Shown here piece by piece: positions 30,581 to 44,500 of a stretch of DNA of 64,000 nt. The position numbers and the translations under genes are program-made. Source of the stretch: Linyphia triangularis (taxonomy: Eukaryota > Arthropoda > Arachnida > Araneae > Linyphiidae). The stretch covers positions 34,087,348 through 34,151,347 of the forward strand of contig OZ021721.1 of the NCBI GenBank assembly GCA_963978545.1, given 5' to 3'. The notes beneath the pieces were generated by a model. The model had not been told where the DNA came from. It saw only the letters and a list, made by a program, of their open reading frames with translations, and searched no databases. How positions within the stretch are numbered: position 1 is the first letter of the stretch; every line of letters begins with the position of its first letter.

Positions 30581-31351
30581 TATTTTTGCCCCAAGCTTCA
30601 AAAATTAGCTTTTTACCACGTTTCAGGCATAACAAAAAATTACTTGCTCTCGTCTAGGAGGATGGGAACCCTTTTATAACAATTTTTAAACTATATTCTT
30701 TAGTGACATTATAATGACTCAAATTATCGATTTTCAATGCAATTTCGCAATTTCTATCACAAGCTCAAAAATCAAAAATTTCGCAAAATGTCCACACATG
30801 TAATCTATTTGTGAGTCAGCTAAGTGTCGGAAGTAGTATTTACCACCAATTTTTACCTCCCATCTTCCTGTTTTATTCTCACATAGTATTCATTTTTTTT
30901 AAACCTTCACCTAATAATGTTCTAGTGCAGTGTATCACTCGGGTAGCTCTTGTGTCAAAAAATTTCCAATGCATCCAAAGTTTTTACTGAAGCATCTAGA
31001 CTGTAAAATTGCATTTTCAAAATAAAACTTTGAGTATTTTAAAATTCTAAAAATTAAACTGATTCCACTGTGTCAAACGTATTCAGAATTTTCTAATGTA
31101 ATAAAGAAATTTCTTCAAAAGTAATAATTTTGGATTCTAGAGTTAGCTTGAATTCTGTTCATTTCTTTTGTGCATGTCTCTCTTTGATACATTCAGAAAA
31201 ATTTGCAATTTTTGTAAATAGTCACATTTTCTTTAGTGGCTATATCATTATCAAAATCATTGAAATATTATTTTAAAAAATATAAATTTTTTAAATATTA
31301 AATAATTTAAATATTTGCTGTTTTATCTAATTATTTTCTCTTTCTTTTCAG

Positions 31352-31602
31352 ATTTCTCTGTGGGGCTGATCACGTAGAATTGACAACTTTCTTTGTTCAG
31401 AGCGAAACTGAATTATTTGCTTACAGATTACACTTTTATGAACATTTTGAAATTAGAAAAATGTTGAAGAAAGCTTCTAAACATTCAATTGAAATAAGTA
31501 ATCATCAATATACTATTAAATCATATAAAGATATCTTAACAACCTTAATTCTTATTGCTAATGACTTTGGACTTTCCCTTGAAAAGAACCAGTATGTAAA
31601 AG
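31352..31602 (+). CDS. PRIM2: DNA primase large subunit, exon 2
   Basis: Acceptor TTCTTTTCAG, donor AAAAG/GTAATT, phase 1 at its end. Begins FLCGADHVELTTFFVQSETE, directly continuing the ISHFILR motif, and corresponds to the helical N-terminal domain that contacts the small subunit. Ends NQYVK, just before the PF.SALDF segment. Confidence 0.9.
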
Positions 31603-32025
31603 GTAATTACTTCCTGTAATTGTATATAAATTATGAAATTATACTTATGCATAAAAAGTGTAATTGTTGAATACAATTTGCAAATTTTGACTCGTTACTA
31701 TAAACCTAGTCTTATCTTTACAATAATCTTTAAACTGTTCAGTCCTATAAGGAAACTATTGAATTATTTTCCAATTCAGCATGCACACACTTCACATTGT
31801 AAAATGCTGCATTTTTTCTATGAGATGAATATTCCAATATAAAGAAAGTGGTAAAAATATACTTTGGGGTGCCCCTTGGTAAAAACTGGTGATTTTTTTG
31901 GTGCCAATTGTGTTCACGTGCAACTTTGTGGCAAATAAAATGGTGCCGAATTAAACACACATTAAAACATTAGAAAAACTACAAATCGAATACAATTTTA
32001 AATTCAATCCGCTTAGCTAAAAACT

Positions 32026-32215
32026 ATTAAAACGGTAAAAAACACAGTATAGAAATACTATTAAACACAAATTAATCATATTACCCGGGGTTCAATCCTA
32101 TTCTACGGTCAACCCCTCTATTAAAACAGTAAAAAACATAGTATAGAAATACTATTAAACACAAATGAATCATATAACGGGGTTCCATCCTACTTTACGG
32201 TCAATCGCTCAGCGG
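32026..32215 (+). repeat. 94-bp tandem duplication
   Basis: Two copies of ATTAAAAC(G/A)GTAAAAAACA...AGTATAGAAATACTATTAAA, start to start 94 bp. In PRIM2 intron 2. Confidence 0.8.
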
Positions 32216-33771
32216 CGACCGTACAATAGGGTGGAAATGAATTGGTTTTGTGGTCACTGTGGTCAATGCTGAGTGGTAGACTGAACAATAGGAATTAACT
32301 CAATTTTAAAACAAATATTGAACGTACTTGCCAACCGACATTCCACTTGAGAAATGGCGTTTACAAATCACCGGTCAAAATGAGCGCAACAGATATTATG
32401 ACCAGTCACGGTCATGATAAAGTTTCCAAAACATAAATCCTGTAAAATACTAGAGGATGCCATAAACAGAGCTACATCGCTCAGCTCGGCTCCAACTTGG
32501 TGGCAATCCCAGGAGCACCCTCAAATATAGGCTAACCAAGAAAGTTAAAAAAATATTTTTTCAGATGGGTAGATAAGCTCAAAAAAAAAAGTCTGAAAAT
32601 TGTATATTTAGAAATACTGTATTTAAATGTTAGCACCAAATCACAATTCAGAGACCCAATTAAGAACTGGTAGAACCAATTTCAATGAGTTCTATTTTTA
32701 CAAATTCTTAAAGGAATGATGGGATTATCAACGCTCTCAAAAGTTTAATACTTCCAATGTATACTGCCTCAGTCTCCCTTTAAGAGAATGGTCAACAGGG
32801 CTCTGTGTAAAAAGCAGTTTTTGGCCTGGGCGTATATAGGAGCCTCACTAAAAGAGGATTCTATCAAAAATAGTACATATGTTTGTTTTTGTCTATCGTG
32901 CAAAACAAATAGTAAATCTGAATTTATTACCATCTACAGAGTGCAGCTGAAGAGCACCTTTATCAAGTTAAAAAAATGCCTATATCAAAATGTTCTTTAC
33001 TTAAAAGCAATAGTAATATTAACAAAAGAAAAGGGGTTTTAGTTTATTTGGTTAAAGAAAGATTTTGTTTAAAATATTTAGTTTACCAAATATTATTAAA
33101 GTGCATTTTTATTATAGAGGGTAATTGACGAACAGGTTATTTTTCAACCTACACACCGCACGTAACGCCGCTTGTATTAAAAGTTTGTGTCTCTGTGGTC
33201 AATACAACAGGGATAAAAATCATCAGTTTTTTTTCTCTCCGAGAAGTTCCGCTTTTTCTACAATTTTATTATTTATATTATAGCGCTTTATCAGATTTAA
33301 CTTGTCTAAAACCCCCTCAGAAAAATTTCCAGCTGCACCACTGTGCTGTACACACATTAGTTCACAATTATATTCTTATTTAGCTATTTTTGTTGTTCAA
33401 AATAATGCTGTGCATATTTTCCTCTTTTTTACATTTTGACACTGTTTTCACCACTGACAAAAGAAAAGAAAATTTTTAATTAAATTATCAATATAGTATT
33501 CAACAGCAGAATTTGATCTATAACAGATTACTCCAACTGGGGAGGTCTGCCGGATACTGCTTTTAGATTTTTTAACCAAATTTCAATACACTGCTGTTAT
33601 TGCATTCCATAATAATTAAGCTTGAAGTGTGGTAAAAAAAATATGCCTTATCCTCCATCATGTGGGTAGAACTCCTGCAAAATCAATATAGCAAATGGTT
33701 TAATTCAAAATATCAAGTTTTAATCTGCTTTTGTTATATCTTTAATTTTGACTTGGAGTTCTGTATGTTGA

Positions 33772-33990
33772 TATGGTTGACTGCTAGCTTATGCCATCCC
33801 CTCTGATCAAGTGTTGTTTCTCTGGTTAATCCCTTGCTTTGATATACTAAAAGGTCTACCTTTTTTTTTTTTTTTAATGTGTAAAAAAGAACAATCCTCC
33901 CATTGATAATCCATGAACTAGATCTTCTCTTCCTTGTACCATCTGGTACCCAGGTCAATGCTGATCCATTTGGGTCTGCTGGTGGCCACA
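33772..33990 (-). pseudogene. LINE reverse-transcriptase C-terminal remnant
   Basis: The minus strand reads ALTWVPDGTRKRRSSSW and, about 40 residues on, TTLDQRGWHKLAV. This resembles the 3' end of RTE/Jockey-type ORF2 proteins (ALxWxPxGKRKRGRPxxTW ... DRxxW). It is short, decayed, and interrupted by an A-run. Recognition is by motif only. Confidence 0.45.
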
Positions 33991-35130
33991 TCCCTCGAAG
34001 TATATACAATTCATCAGTTACTGGCTTTGTATTTATTTTTTGGTACAGTTCAATGTTTGAGATTATTTCTTTACATTGTATATTAATATCTGTAATTACT
34101 GTTTATTCAATGTTAAAAGAAACTTCCTTAACCTTCCGGAAGACAGTATGCTTTTGCTACATTGTTGAAACAAAAGCAAAAATTAGTTAATTTTAAATTG
34201 GATATTGACTTCATTCTTTACTGTGTAAAATATATGCAGACAAAATATTTAGTGGGGTATATTTGTGTCCCATTATATTCCAAAGGGTTAAAGGTAGACA
34301 ATTTCTCCGTAATTTTTGGTCAGGTGTCTTTGATCAAGTTAGGTTCAGAAAATTTAACTAGTATTTAACAGTGTGTATTAGATATGAATTTCAATTAAAT
34401 GTTATGGTGTAAGTAAACTTGCATTTTGTCAGGCAATTCATTTTTACTGTAGTGGTATGCAGAACTAAATTTTTTTTAAACTATTTACTTTTTTTGTATC
34501 GTATATAAGTTTTAATCGTGTTTTAATGAAAATATCCACAACAATCAATAAACACTCAATGAAGATGACACATAATCAACACCTTCCTGAAATACTAAAA
34601 CAATACCTATTTTTCTGTTAAAATTCTGAGTTGTAAAGTTTAATACTAAAAGTGGTAGTCATCTAGCATGTCGTGTGGAATTGTGAATTAACATCATCGA
34701 TACATTTAACATGTTCGCATATACCTGGTTAGACTTGTGGCCTGAAACTATCATAACGTATGGATGTATTTTTTTAAAACTAGCCAAAGCTGTCACCAGC
34801 ATTTTAAACATATTTAAATCATATTTTGGGAAAATATATTTTCAGAATCACCTGAAATGTGCCATGTTTTCTTTTCTAATTTTGTTTCATATAATAATAA
34901 TAATATTAAATGCAGAAGTAGTGAAAATTCAATTAGGCAATGTATCATGTAAGGAAAACTCATATTTGAGCAACTTTTTCAGCTAGTTTGATACCATCAA
35001 ACCTTTTAAATTTATATTTAACATCTTTACACATTAGAAGCTTTTTTAGCATGTTTTATACATTTTTCAAGCAATTGCCATTATTTTAGCCATCATTTGG
35101 CCGTTTTATGAGTGTTGACAAATTTTTTGT

Positions 35131-35300
35131 CAATTGAGTGACGCCAAGAGTTGTTAAAAAAATTATTTAAATAATTACACTTTTTCCTGCAAATCGATGT
35201 GTTTAAGTGCAATTGAGTGACGCCAAGATTTTTAAAGAAATTTAAACATTACACTTTTCTACAAATCAATGTTTTTTTAGGGGGGGGGGGGGGGAATTTT
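35131..35300 (+). repeat. 89-bp direct duplication ending in a poly(G) run
   Basis: CAATTGAGTGACGCCAAGA starts at 35131 and again at 35220, each followed by a diverged T/A-rich segment ending in AAATC(G/A)ATGT. A G13-14 tract follows at about 35281. Confidence 0.75.
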
Positions 35301-36021
35301 TTTGTTAAAAATTAAATTATTGATAACTGGAAAAAAACAAGACCAACACCGATATTTATGCATGTTTTTCATTGCATACTAGTTTTGTGTGCATCTCATT
35401 AAACTTTGCGATAAAGTTACATTTAAAAAAAAATTCTTACTATATATTTCGCTTTTACTAATGAAAGTTTAAAATGGAATCTCACTTTCAGTATAAATAT
35501 GACAATTTTTTTTTTAACAGACCATTTCATTAATTGGCCGACTTTATATACCAAACCATAATTAAATTTGGCTTTACATCTGAAAGAAGATGTAGATTAA
35601 ATAAAGGAAAGAGTAAGGAATAATTAAAACTCTAGAAAAGAAGGGAAATTATTGAAGGAGCTTTATTTCAAAAGGCCTCCCAAATGAAAAGAAAGTATCT
35701 TGTTCATAAAAAAGAACGCAAAAGAATTTTGGAAGAAAAAAAAGCAAATACGTAATAGCATATTAAAATAAAAGAAAGACAGCCAATGCTAGAAATCAAA
35801 AATATATAGCAAACATGACTAAATTTTGAAACGAAGTGAAAATCAAGAAAAAAAGATAAACATATCACACAAGAAAAATAAACCAATTTAATTGAAGAAA
35901 TAAATGATTTAACACCTAAAAAGAAAAAAAATATTAAAAGGGAGACAAGTACCAAATTCATAAACAAAGAGTTAACTGGGCTTATAAAATTTAATAAAAA
36001 ATCAATAGTTTTTTAAAATAG

Positions 36022-36052
<31 letters not shown>

Positions 36053-36930
36053 CAATTTTACAATAAATGATTTTTACCTATCTATAAATCCTTTTGTTTT
36101 ATTCATAAAAATATACACTTTTGGCTATGGATTGGCATTTATTTCAATAAACTGATGTTTTTGATAAGGTGACGTTAGTCTCAATGGAGTGACTATATGT
36201 AAGAATTATTGAATTCTTCAATATAAGTGTGGTATAATATTTGAATTGATTGATGTTAACGTAAGAATTAGGGATTTAGTATCTATAAAAATATCTTTTG
36301 GGGTTTATTAAGCAGTTGCAATAATTAATAAGAATTGGTTAAAGTTACAGTATAGTTATTTCTTATTTTGTATACTTTTTTTTTTGGTCAAAATAGAGCT
36401 GGCATATATTATTTCTTTCATATATTTCATTTATACACTGTTTAACAGCTAAACGAAATTAAAAAAAATGTGTTAATTTGGCTTTTATAAATAGCAAAAC
36501 AAATAGGGTTTCCATTGAGGTTTTTTTGCAGTTCTAGTGAAATATTATTCTAGATTTATCTATGCTACAGATTTAACATTAAATAACTAATAATCTTACA
36601 TTTTTATTTTAAATTATAAATTCTTGTTTTGGCCTGTATAAAAAATATCCACCTGTTTATTCTATATAGAATATTAATTTGAGTTCTTTCAATTCTGAAT
36701 GAAAAGTGTTCATTTCTTAAATTCATTTTTGTTCCCTACTGACAACAATTTGTTTCAAATAAAATATTTATTCAAAATTTAGTTAGAACCTTATTTACTT
36801 TTTAATAAGTATTTATTATCTCTAATACTTGTAGTAATTTTTATAAAGTTTTTAAAAAATATCGTTTTATATCTAGAGCGTTTGTGATTCTATATTAAGT
36901 TTTTCTAAATCCTTCTTTTGTTATTTCTAG

Positions 36931-37139
36931 TTCCATTTTCGTCTGCTTTAGATTTTGTAAAGAAACGACTATATCCTCTTCATTCTGGATGCATTGAGGT
37001 TCCTTATCATGAAATAAATAGTCTATTGACTTTGGTGTTTAAAGAGCTACTTATACAAGGTATAAATCAAATGAGGACCTCCTGTTGCATGGCTGAGCTA
37101 AAAGATTCCCGTTTACATTATATGCAACAAGAAATTAAA
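36931..37139 (+). CDS. PRIM2: DNA primase large subunit, exon 3
   Basis: Acceptor TTATTTCTAG, donor AAA/GTAAGT, phase 0 at its end. Reads PFSSALDFVKKRLYPLHSGC then IEVPYHEINSLLTLVFKELL, aligning with the PFADALDL...VPLKDI region of animal primase large subunits. Confidence 0.92.
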
Positions 37140-37599
37140 GTAAGTTAATATATTTGGTTATAAAATTCCTATGATCATTCATAGTTTGATAAATCCAATT
37201 CAATATAGTATTGCAAAATGACGGGTATTTATTATGGACTTGGGCTTCTGTCAAATATTCAGATTTGCATCATGCCAAATTGCCTACAACATATTGTTGT
37301 CTTACAAATGAAATACACTAAGTCAAAAACATAATTTTACAAAAACGAAGAGAATATTTATTCAAATTTTGGGATTTGCTAACTTCTTTGCCGCTCTTTT
37401 TTTACTGAAATTTCGATCTTTCCTGAGATTGATACAAATCTGCATTACATTTTTATTGGGCTTGCTTGCAAGTCTCGAAACAGCGAAACCTATGTACATT
37501 CAGACTTCCCCAAATCTCCAATGTCATGATCACTTTTACTACAAATTGCTGATCTATATCGGCATTATTTACGCTGATGCAAACTGATTATTTCCACTG

Positions 37600-38100
37600 A
37601 ACATTAGGATAACGTAAGGACTGCTATTGCGGATTTGCGCTACTACGGTGAATGCTATCGCCGAGATTTATGTTGTTGTGATATTCTTTTTCGGCGAATT
37701 TCACGTCGATATAATAGACACTCTTCCGAAGGTTTGCACCTCTATGACTGTCGTTATCGATAGGAAATTTACGTGGTTGTGATTGTAAATTTCATAGAGT
37801 ATTATGTTTATATAATCACCTCTATTGCAGAGATTTCCACGCATATATTGGGTGTTAATACTGATGTTTACTTTGGTGTGATGGTATGTTTTCCGATTGT
37901 TACTTTAATATGATTGCTGAAATGTGCGCTGATATGGTGGCCGCTATCGCCGATATTTTCGTTGGAGTAGTGGTACTTTTCATAGGCTTAAGCCGTTTTA
38001 AAGCAGCTATTGCTGAAATTTGCCACGCCGTTTTGGTGTCATTCGCCTAGGCTTCCGTCGATGTGATAGCCGCTATGCTCGTGATTAGTGTGTGTGTGAT
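37600..38100. repeat. Degenerate GC-richer repeat tract
   Basis: GCTAT(C/T)GCCGA-like units followed by TTT.CG/TTG/GTGTGAT recur near 37,620, 37,651, 37,748, 37,823, 37,945, 38,005 and 38,070 at irregular spacing. Clearly richer in GC and CpG than the surrounding intron. No ORF. Confidence 0.5.
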
Positions 38101-38916
38101 AAATGGTTTTACCGTTTGGTTTGAATCAGTGCAGAATAAGTAGACTTTTAATTTAATTTTGTACAAGTAATTTGTCCCAATTGCCCAATTTTACTGTATA
38201 TCCTAATTTAAAATTGTAATTTTTACTGCTTTTGATTGTATGCAAAATCATTTATTTTAGCTTGAAAAAGAGTTTTACATTTTAATTATAGATATAAGTA
38301 ATAATTTTGAAGTTAAAGCTAGTTGCTTTATATAATTGTTTAAAATTGTTTTTTGAAACTTTTTTCATTTTGTAAACATTTAGCTTGGGTACTGTACCTG
38401 AAAAGTGTCTGTAGCTGAATTTAAACAAATGATAATAACCCATAAAACAGAGTTTTTAAAAAATCCTTTATATGCATTGTCAATTTTTATATTCATTTTA
38501 ACAAAGCACTGATATCAAAAACATTTCTATCAGAAAAATATGCGTCAAACTACGTTTCAAAATTTATTTATTAAAAATGAACGTGAATTTAAGTTCCAAA
38601 CATCCAAATGTCATTTATTTATTCTGATAGAGGAATTTTATTATTTATTTATTAAAAAAAAATTTAACAACAGGAAAGAGTTTCGGTAATGATTGGTTTA
38701 ATACGATTGGATTATAGCACGTTGGTTTATTAATATTCCGTAAAAGCGACCTTTTACTGATGGTAACAGCCTCAAAATTGTATAGAATGCATTGTCATCG
38801 ACATCGAACCTATCTGCGAAATTTCAACCCAATTGGATGATGGCAAGGGGGTTAATCAGGCCTCCACAGATTCCGCTCCCATCGACAAAAAAATGCACAA
38901 AATCGAAATTAATATA

Positions 38917-39556
38917 CAGGGTGTCACAAAAGGTCATGTCCAAACGGCACACATGGTTGTGTCAGGTCATGAGGAAGCAGAATTACATAGGAAAAGGGGG
39001 TCGGAAACGCGATTGTAATCCGCTAGAGGGTAATAAGCTCTAGCAGACGAAAGCGCGGGCAGTCGGATTAATCGAAGCGCGGACGTTGCAGAGAGCCGGC
39101 ACAGTACTGTGGCCACCACGATCCCCGGACCTAACCCCCCTGGATTTTCACCTCTGGGGACACCTGAAGTGTCTGGTGTACGAGACACCCGTTCCATCGG
39201 ACATGGACCTCATCGTTTGTATCGTTGAAGCGGCGGCACGTGTCCGGTAGACTACTGGCCAATTCGAACGAGTTCGCGATTCCATGCGTAGCAGATGTGA
39301 AGCATGCATCGCAACTGATGGGGCCAATTTTGAGCACTTACTATGATTTGTAGCATTTTCCTTTTTTATTTGGTACTGTTTTGTTGTAAAATAAAGATTT
39401 TTTACACCGTTTGTTATCTTTTCTTTGCGTGACGGTTACGATGAAATTTCACTGTCAAAATTGCTTTCCTGACCCCCCTTTCCTATGTAATTCTGCTTCC
39501 TCATGACCTGACACAACCATGTGTGCCGTTTGGACATGACCTTTTGTGACACCCTG
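38917..39556 (+). mobile_element. Deleted Tc1/mariner-like transposon, 640 bp
   Basis: About 86-bp terminal inverted repeats, starting CAGGGTGTCACAAAAGG on each side, are flanked by TA (38915-38916, 39557-39558). Too short to encode a full transposase; an internal fragment survives. In PRIM2 intron 3. Confidence 0.88.
39110..39346 (+). pseudogene. Transposase C-terminal fragment
   Basis: Reads WPPRSPDLTPLDFHLWGHLK and later ANFEHLL, the C-terminal catalytic region of mariner-like transposases. It has one in-frame TAG, and the N-terminal domain and upstream catalytic residues are missing. Confidence 0.8.
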
Positions 39557-40132
39557 TAAAGGATTTAAAAAAATATATATATATTGTAAATGATGAAATT
39601 GAACAATTTAGGTAGTGAAATTATGCAAACTGGAATGAAATAAAAATGGTGTAATTCCGTCAATCCAACCCCATTCAAAGACAGTTTTTTTAAACATACA
39701 AAATGGTATTTAAATTTTTTACCAATTTTATTTTATGCATAAAATATAAAAATAAAAAATTTGCATTGCAAAAAGTTTTTAAAGTAATTATTGATTTTTT
39801 CCGTTTCTATTAAAATTTCAAGTATTAGAAAGCAAAAATAGTTAATACGCAATATAAAATAATTATAATAATTAATTTTACATTGTAAAATAGAATATTT
39901 GTTGATAGTTTCATCCACTTTTACATGATTTATGGTTTGTCTTCATTTTTAAAGTTTTACTTAGGAAATAGCTTATTAAATCTGAAATTTAATACTTGAG
40001 TCCTCTTTTGTGATTGGACTGTAAGCAATGAAAAAAGTGTGATTTTAAAGTATAGTTGCACATGCACGTACATACATCATAATTTTTTTTTATGATAAGT
40101 CTGAATGTTTTTTTACTTGAAAAATTATTATT

Positions 40133-40290
40133 CAGTCGAACCCCGTTAACGCGAAGTCGATGGGGCTGCTGAAATTGTTTGCATTAACCGAATTTCGTAT
40201 TAAACGAATAAATAATTACGGGGAACTGCTTTTAGTTCGCTTTAAACAGGATTTCATTTTAAGTGATTTCGCGTTAACAGGGTTTGTCTG
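40133..40290 (+). mobile_element. Small inverted-repeat element (pogo-like termini)
   Basis: CAGTCGAACCCCGTTAACGCGAA at the left faces TTCGCGTTAACAGGGTTTGTCTG at the right. About 158 bp, non-coding, MITE-like. Confidence 0.6.
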
Positions 40291-40324
40291 TGTATAGATA
40301 TTTTTTTGGCAATAACTTATAATC

Positions 40325-40405
40325 AGGGAAAAAATTGGGTGTTACAGGGAATAATCAGGGAAATGTCAGGAAATTTCAAAATAACTTTTATGTAGTCACC
40401 CTGAT
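40325..40405 (-). mobile_element. Short fragment of the CAGGGTGG element family
   Basis: AATCAGGGAAATGTCAGGAAATTTCA and the end GTAGTCACCCTG resemble the termini of the element at 55,419-56,986. Confidence 0.4.
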
Positions 40406-42804
40406 TTAAGAATATCTGAATAAACGTTCTGTAAATTGGAGACACAATACTTTACCTACACACCTTCACTTAGGCCTTAAATATAAAATTGCAGCATTTT
40501 TTGCTATAGATTGGTTGTAAATGTTGTAAAACAGGGGAAATTGTGTAACACTCGTCTGTCAACAGTTTTATTTTTTAATTTGTAGTTAAAAAAACAGTTT
40601 TGAAATCAATCCTAGACAGGGAGTCATATGACCAATGAAGTGATGTTGTTCATGCCTCACATCAGGAGGGAGCTCCAATCTTTAGCATTATTGCCTGTTG
40701 AATCATCCATCTCAATACCGTAGTGCTATCTTGATGTAGATTTGAACATAATTGCATTTTTCCAATCATTTTAAATTTATAGATAAATGTCAGTGATAAT
40801 TGTACAATTCAAGTATACAAACAAACAAGAATATTTTAGAAATGTTTAACCTAATAAATCACATTCTTTGATTTTTGGAGCGTGGATTAAATTAAAAAAA
40901 GAGATGAATAAAAATATCATCTAAATGTTAACCTCAGATTATTAAAAAAAAATGTATAATGCTCATTAAAAAATAAAGTTTTTCTATTCATTAATAACTT
41001 AGAAAAGGTACATGAATATTTGTCCTTTTAACATTAGCCGTATAGGGCCTACCGAATACCCGTAACTTTGAATAACATCGTCTTTAAATGTTTCTTACAA
41101 AGCTCAACCTTGTATTTTGTTTTCATACACAAGCAACTTTCTGTAAACGATATATAAGAAATTGTATAAAATTATTAAAATAAACTTTTAGCAAATGTAT
41201 AGAATTTATTATTTATATATTAGTGAGTTTCTGTTTGTCAAGAATTTCATGCTGCATTATTTTTTGAAGAAGTAGAGAATGGTTTTTCAGTATGGTAGTT
41301 ATGATATCCGTTTTGTAAGCAAGAAGTTCTCTGTTTGATTCCAGAAAGATTCCTTTCAAAATTTTATTTAAATTTGTTTAAATTTCTTTTTTAGTTAGTT
41401 GCCCTTCTCCATCACACATAATGATTCATGTTGTTATACAGTAAAATAATTCTGCAAATAGTCAAATTTAAACAACCACATGAAGTAATTAAACAAATGA
41501 AGTAACACAACATCATGCGAAAATAGAAGCCTGCCGATGGCAAAGACTTTCAGAACTTCACAACTTATAGAAATAAGTATTTTGATTACATCACATTTGC
41601 CTCAATTTTACTGCTTTTAAAATTAATGTAAAATTCAGAAAATAAATTTGTAAAAACATCATCATACACATATTCAGAATCCTGGGATATAGATCCTATA
41701 ATTTTTTAGCCTATTTTCCTTGGGTAATCCATGTACTTAGTTTGTAAAAAATTTTACATTCTATAAATTCTTTATCAATATAAATTTTTCTCAATCATTC
41801 TATCATCCTGTTTCAATATTTGTCTTTTAAAACAGATCTAGCTTTTTCTAGGACTGACTACTAAGTTGCACAGCAATGAAGTTGTAAATTTAAACTGACA
41901 TTCTCGCAACAGTTGAAATGTATATTTTCTATGATATATTAAAAATTGACTCATTACATTTAGTAATGTTTATGATATTTTCTATTTTCATGCATTGTCA
42001 TTTTCTATTTAGATGTATTTTAATGTTTCCTTCCATACTTAAAACATTGATTTTCTTTGGAAAACCTTTTTTCTACCTGTAAAAACAAAATCCCTGTATG
42101 CCTCATGAAAACTTTATCACTTAACAAAATTTTTAAATGATACTCTTGTAATTGATTCACACACTGAGTTCAAATTCATATTTTTTCATAATATGTTATC
42201 TAAATCTACTGAATGCATCTTAATGCAATCCTAAATGGTTTTTCATGAAGATAGTACAAAAAATTTAGTATAACTCAATAAAGTTTTATATTAGTCATAA
42301 AACTCAAGCATTTATACATCAAAAAGCTTTATTATAAATTAGATAATAAAAAGTAGGGTTTTTTTTTCTACAAAATTATCCTGTCCCACAATATTTGACT
42401 TGAGTGCATTCTTAATTGCATTAGTAGCTATTAATTCCAAAACATCACCCAAAATTAGAGCTGCCTAATATTGTTAAAGTATTCAGTTAAAAATATTTAA
42501 GAGGAAGTCATCTGCTAAGGGTTGGTGATGGTATATTACATGAAAGTTCATAAAAACAACTATATAGCAATTTCTTTAGGTAGTTGTTTGTGGATGATAA
42601 CCATCAAAGCAGAACATTTGCATTGTGCGTGATTCTATTGTCTAAAATAGTTACACATTCTATTGTAAGTTTCCTTAGATTTATAGAAGATGCCATTCTA
42701 TAGTGTAATTGTCATCAATATTCTTCTGTAGTAAAAATTATTAAAAATTTGCTCAAATTTGTCTTTTATTTAAGCTGATCTTGACTTGACAAACATGTCA
42801 ATCA

Positions 42805-42945
42805 TTACAGGGTTCGCACGGTCCTTGAAAGTCCTTAAGAACTCCTCATTTTTACTTTATGTTTCTGAGGGCCCTTGAAAACTCCTTATATTTATCATGA
42901 AGGTCATTGAAAATGTTTACTTTTTGAGGGCCCTTGAAAATAACG
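42805..42945. mobile_element. Fragment of the GGTTCGCACGGTCCTTGAAA family
   Basis: CAGGGTTCGCACGGTCCTTG plus repeated GGCCCTTGAAAA(C/T)-type units, as at 54,313 and 55,498. Truncated; in PRIM2 intron 3. Confidence 0.45.
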
Positions 42946-43504
42946 GACACTTTTTTGTTCCTTTTATTTTTCTTTCACCAATTTTTCAGAAACTTTCGCA
43001 GAAAAATAAAAAAAGTACAGATCTCCTAACATCAAATAATAATAATAAAAAAAGCTTCATATCTTATTTCCGTTTATTTTCTCTTTCACTAAATGAAAAA
43101 GTAAGAATAATAAATAATGTGCACAATGGATTGCAAGAATCATAGTAATAAATCATTCATGATGAATTGAAGCATCTATTAAGATGTAAAACAGCGACTT
43201 TTGTTCTGTTTGTTACAACTTTTTTTTTTTTTTTTTGTATTCATGTTCAGTGTATAAATAGAGCCTTGTGAAACGATGAAAATTGGAACGTAAAAATGAC
43301 AAAAATATTGGGCTGCTAAAATTTTAAAAAAAATTGTAATTTCCAATTACTTTTGCAACATGAAGCAGTAACGTCATTCATTGCGGTTCTGACAGTACAA
43401 ATTATGAAAGTTGAAGCGTTAAAAGAGTTATATTTTGATCTTTTCTATAAGTATCACTGATTTTGCATTTTTTTAATGTACTTATAGTCTTTTGCACTGC
43501 TAAC

Positions 43505-43700
43505 CATTTCAGGCTTGTTTGTTTGTGCGCTCAAGGACCTATTCTTGTGTACGATAACGGCTAATCAAGCCGGGACCTACAGCTTAACGGGGATTCCGAA
43601 CCACAACAAACATCCATGCCTAACCCAGGATTCGAACACGGCACTTCTGGCATGCGAGGTCAGACCGCTAACCCCACAGCCGTCAGGTTGGCCCAACCAT
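43505..43700 (-). mobile_element. tRNA-derived SINE-like copy, reverse
   Basis: On the minus strand: CATGCCAGAAGTGCCGTGTT, TTCGAATCCTGGGTTAGGCA, TGGATGTTTGTTGTGGTTCG, then the tail. B-box-like TGTTCGAATCC. The 137-residue open frame across it is not a gene. Confidence 0.75.
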
Positions 43701-44329
43701 TTTGGGACTCGTGGTCCAAATTTACAACATTTAATTTATTTTTGTCATCTTATTTTAAACTTCAAATATGGTTTGAAAACTGTATTGAGAAATAAGGTGT
43801 TGGTTCCAATCATAACTAACGTAACCAGAAGTCATTTGATCGTATTGCTAATTGGGATTACTGCATTTGACGTCAAATTACACAGCTTTACAACTGTTGT
43901 TTACTATTCTATCATTGATGAAACTTAGTATTCGGGTTAGTTGTCAGCCAAATCTTCAAATTATTTTTTATAGATATATTATTTGATGGTTTATTTGTGA
44001 AGTAATTGCTGAGAAATTAACCTGCATCCAAATATTCATGGCGTTGAAAGAGTTGATATGATCGGAAAAGATTTTATGATTGGGCCAGTTGATCGAGTGT
44101 CAAGTCAAATGTAAAGGGGTATGTACTACAATTATTAAAAATTAGCCACTTCCCTTGAAGTTTCTAGCTGGGCATACTATCTTTTGAATTGAAAGTTGTC
44201 TCACAATTACAATACTTAAGGCGACTTTGCTTTACAACTTTTCATAGTAACAATATTTTTTAACATTTCAGGTGAATACAACATAGTGTTGTAACTCAAC
44301 TGAAATATACAACATATCCAAATCATATT

Positions 44330-44500
44330 TGACCCCTGATGGCTGTGTGGTACTTTTGACCTTGCATTCCAAAGGTGCAGGGTTCGAATCCTAGCTTAGT
44401 CATTGTGGTTCGGAATCCATGTCAAATTGTCGATCCGTCTTGATTTGTTGTTATTGTGCTCAAAAACATGTTGTTGAGCGTACAAACCAACCAAATCGTG
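44330..44500 (+). mobile_element. tRNA-derived SINE-like copy
   Basis: Perfect B box GGTTCGAATCC (44391-44401), head GACCTTGCATTCCAAAGGTG, tail GAGCGTACAAACCAACCAA. Confidence 0.75.

Noticed and set aside
35704..35967. Hydrophobic 87-codon minus frame
   Set aside because: Antisense of an AAAG-rich tract; the hydrophobicity is a composition artefact.
43515..43928. 137-codon plus-strand frame
   Set aside because: Runs through a reverse-oriented SINE; not protein-coding.
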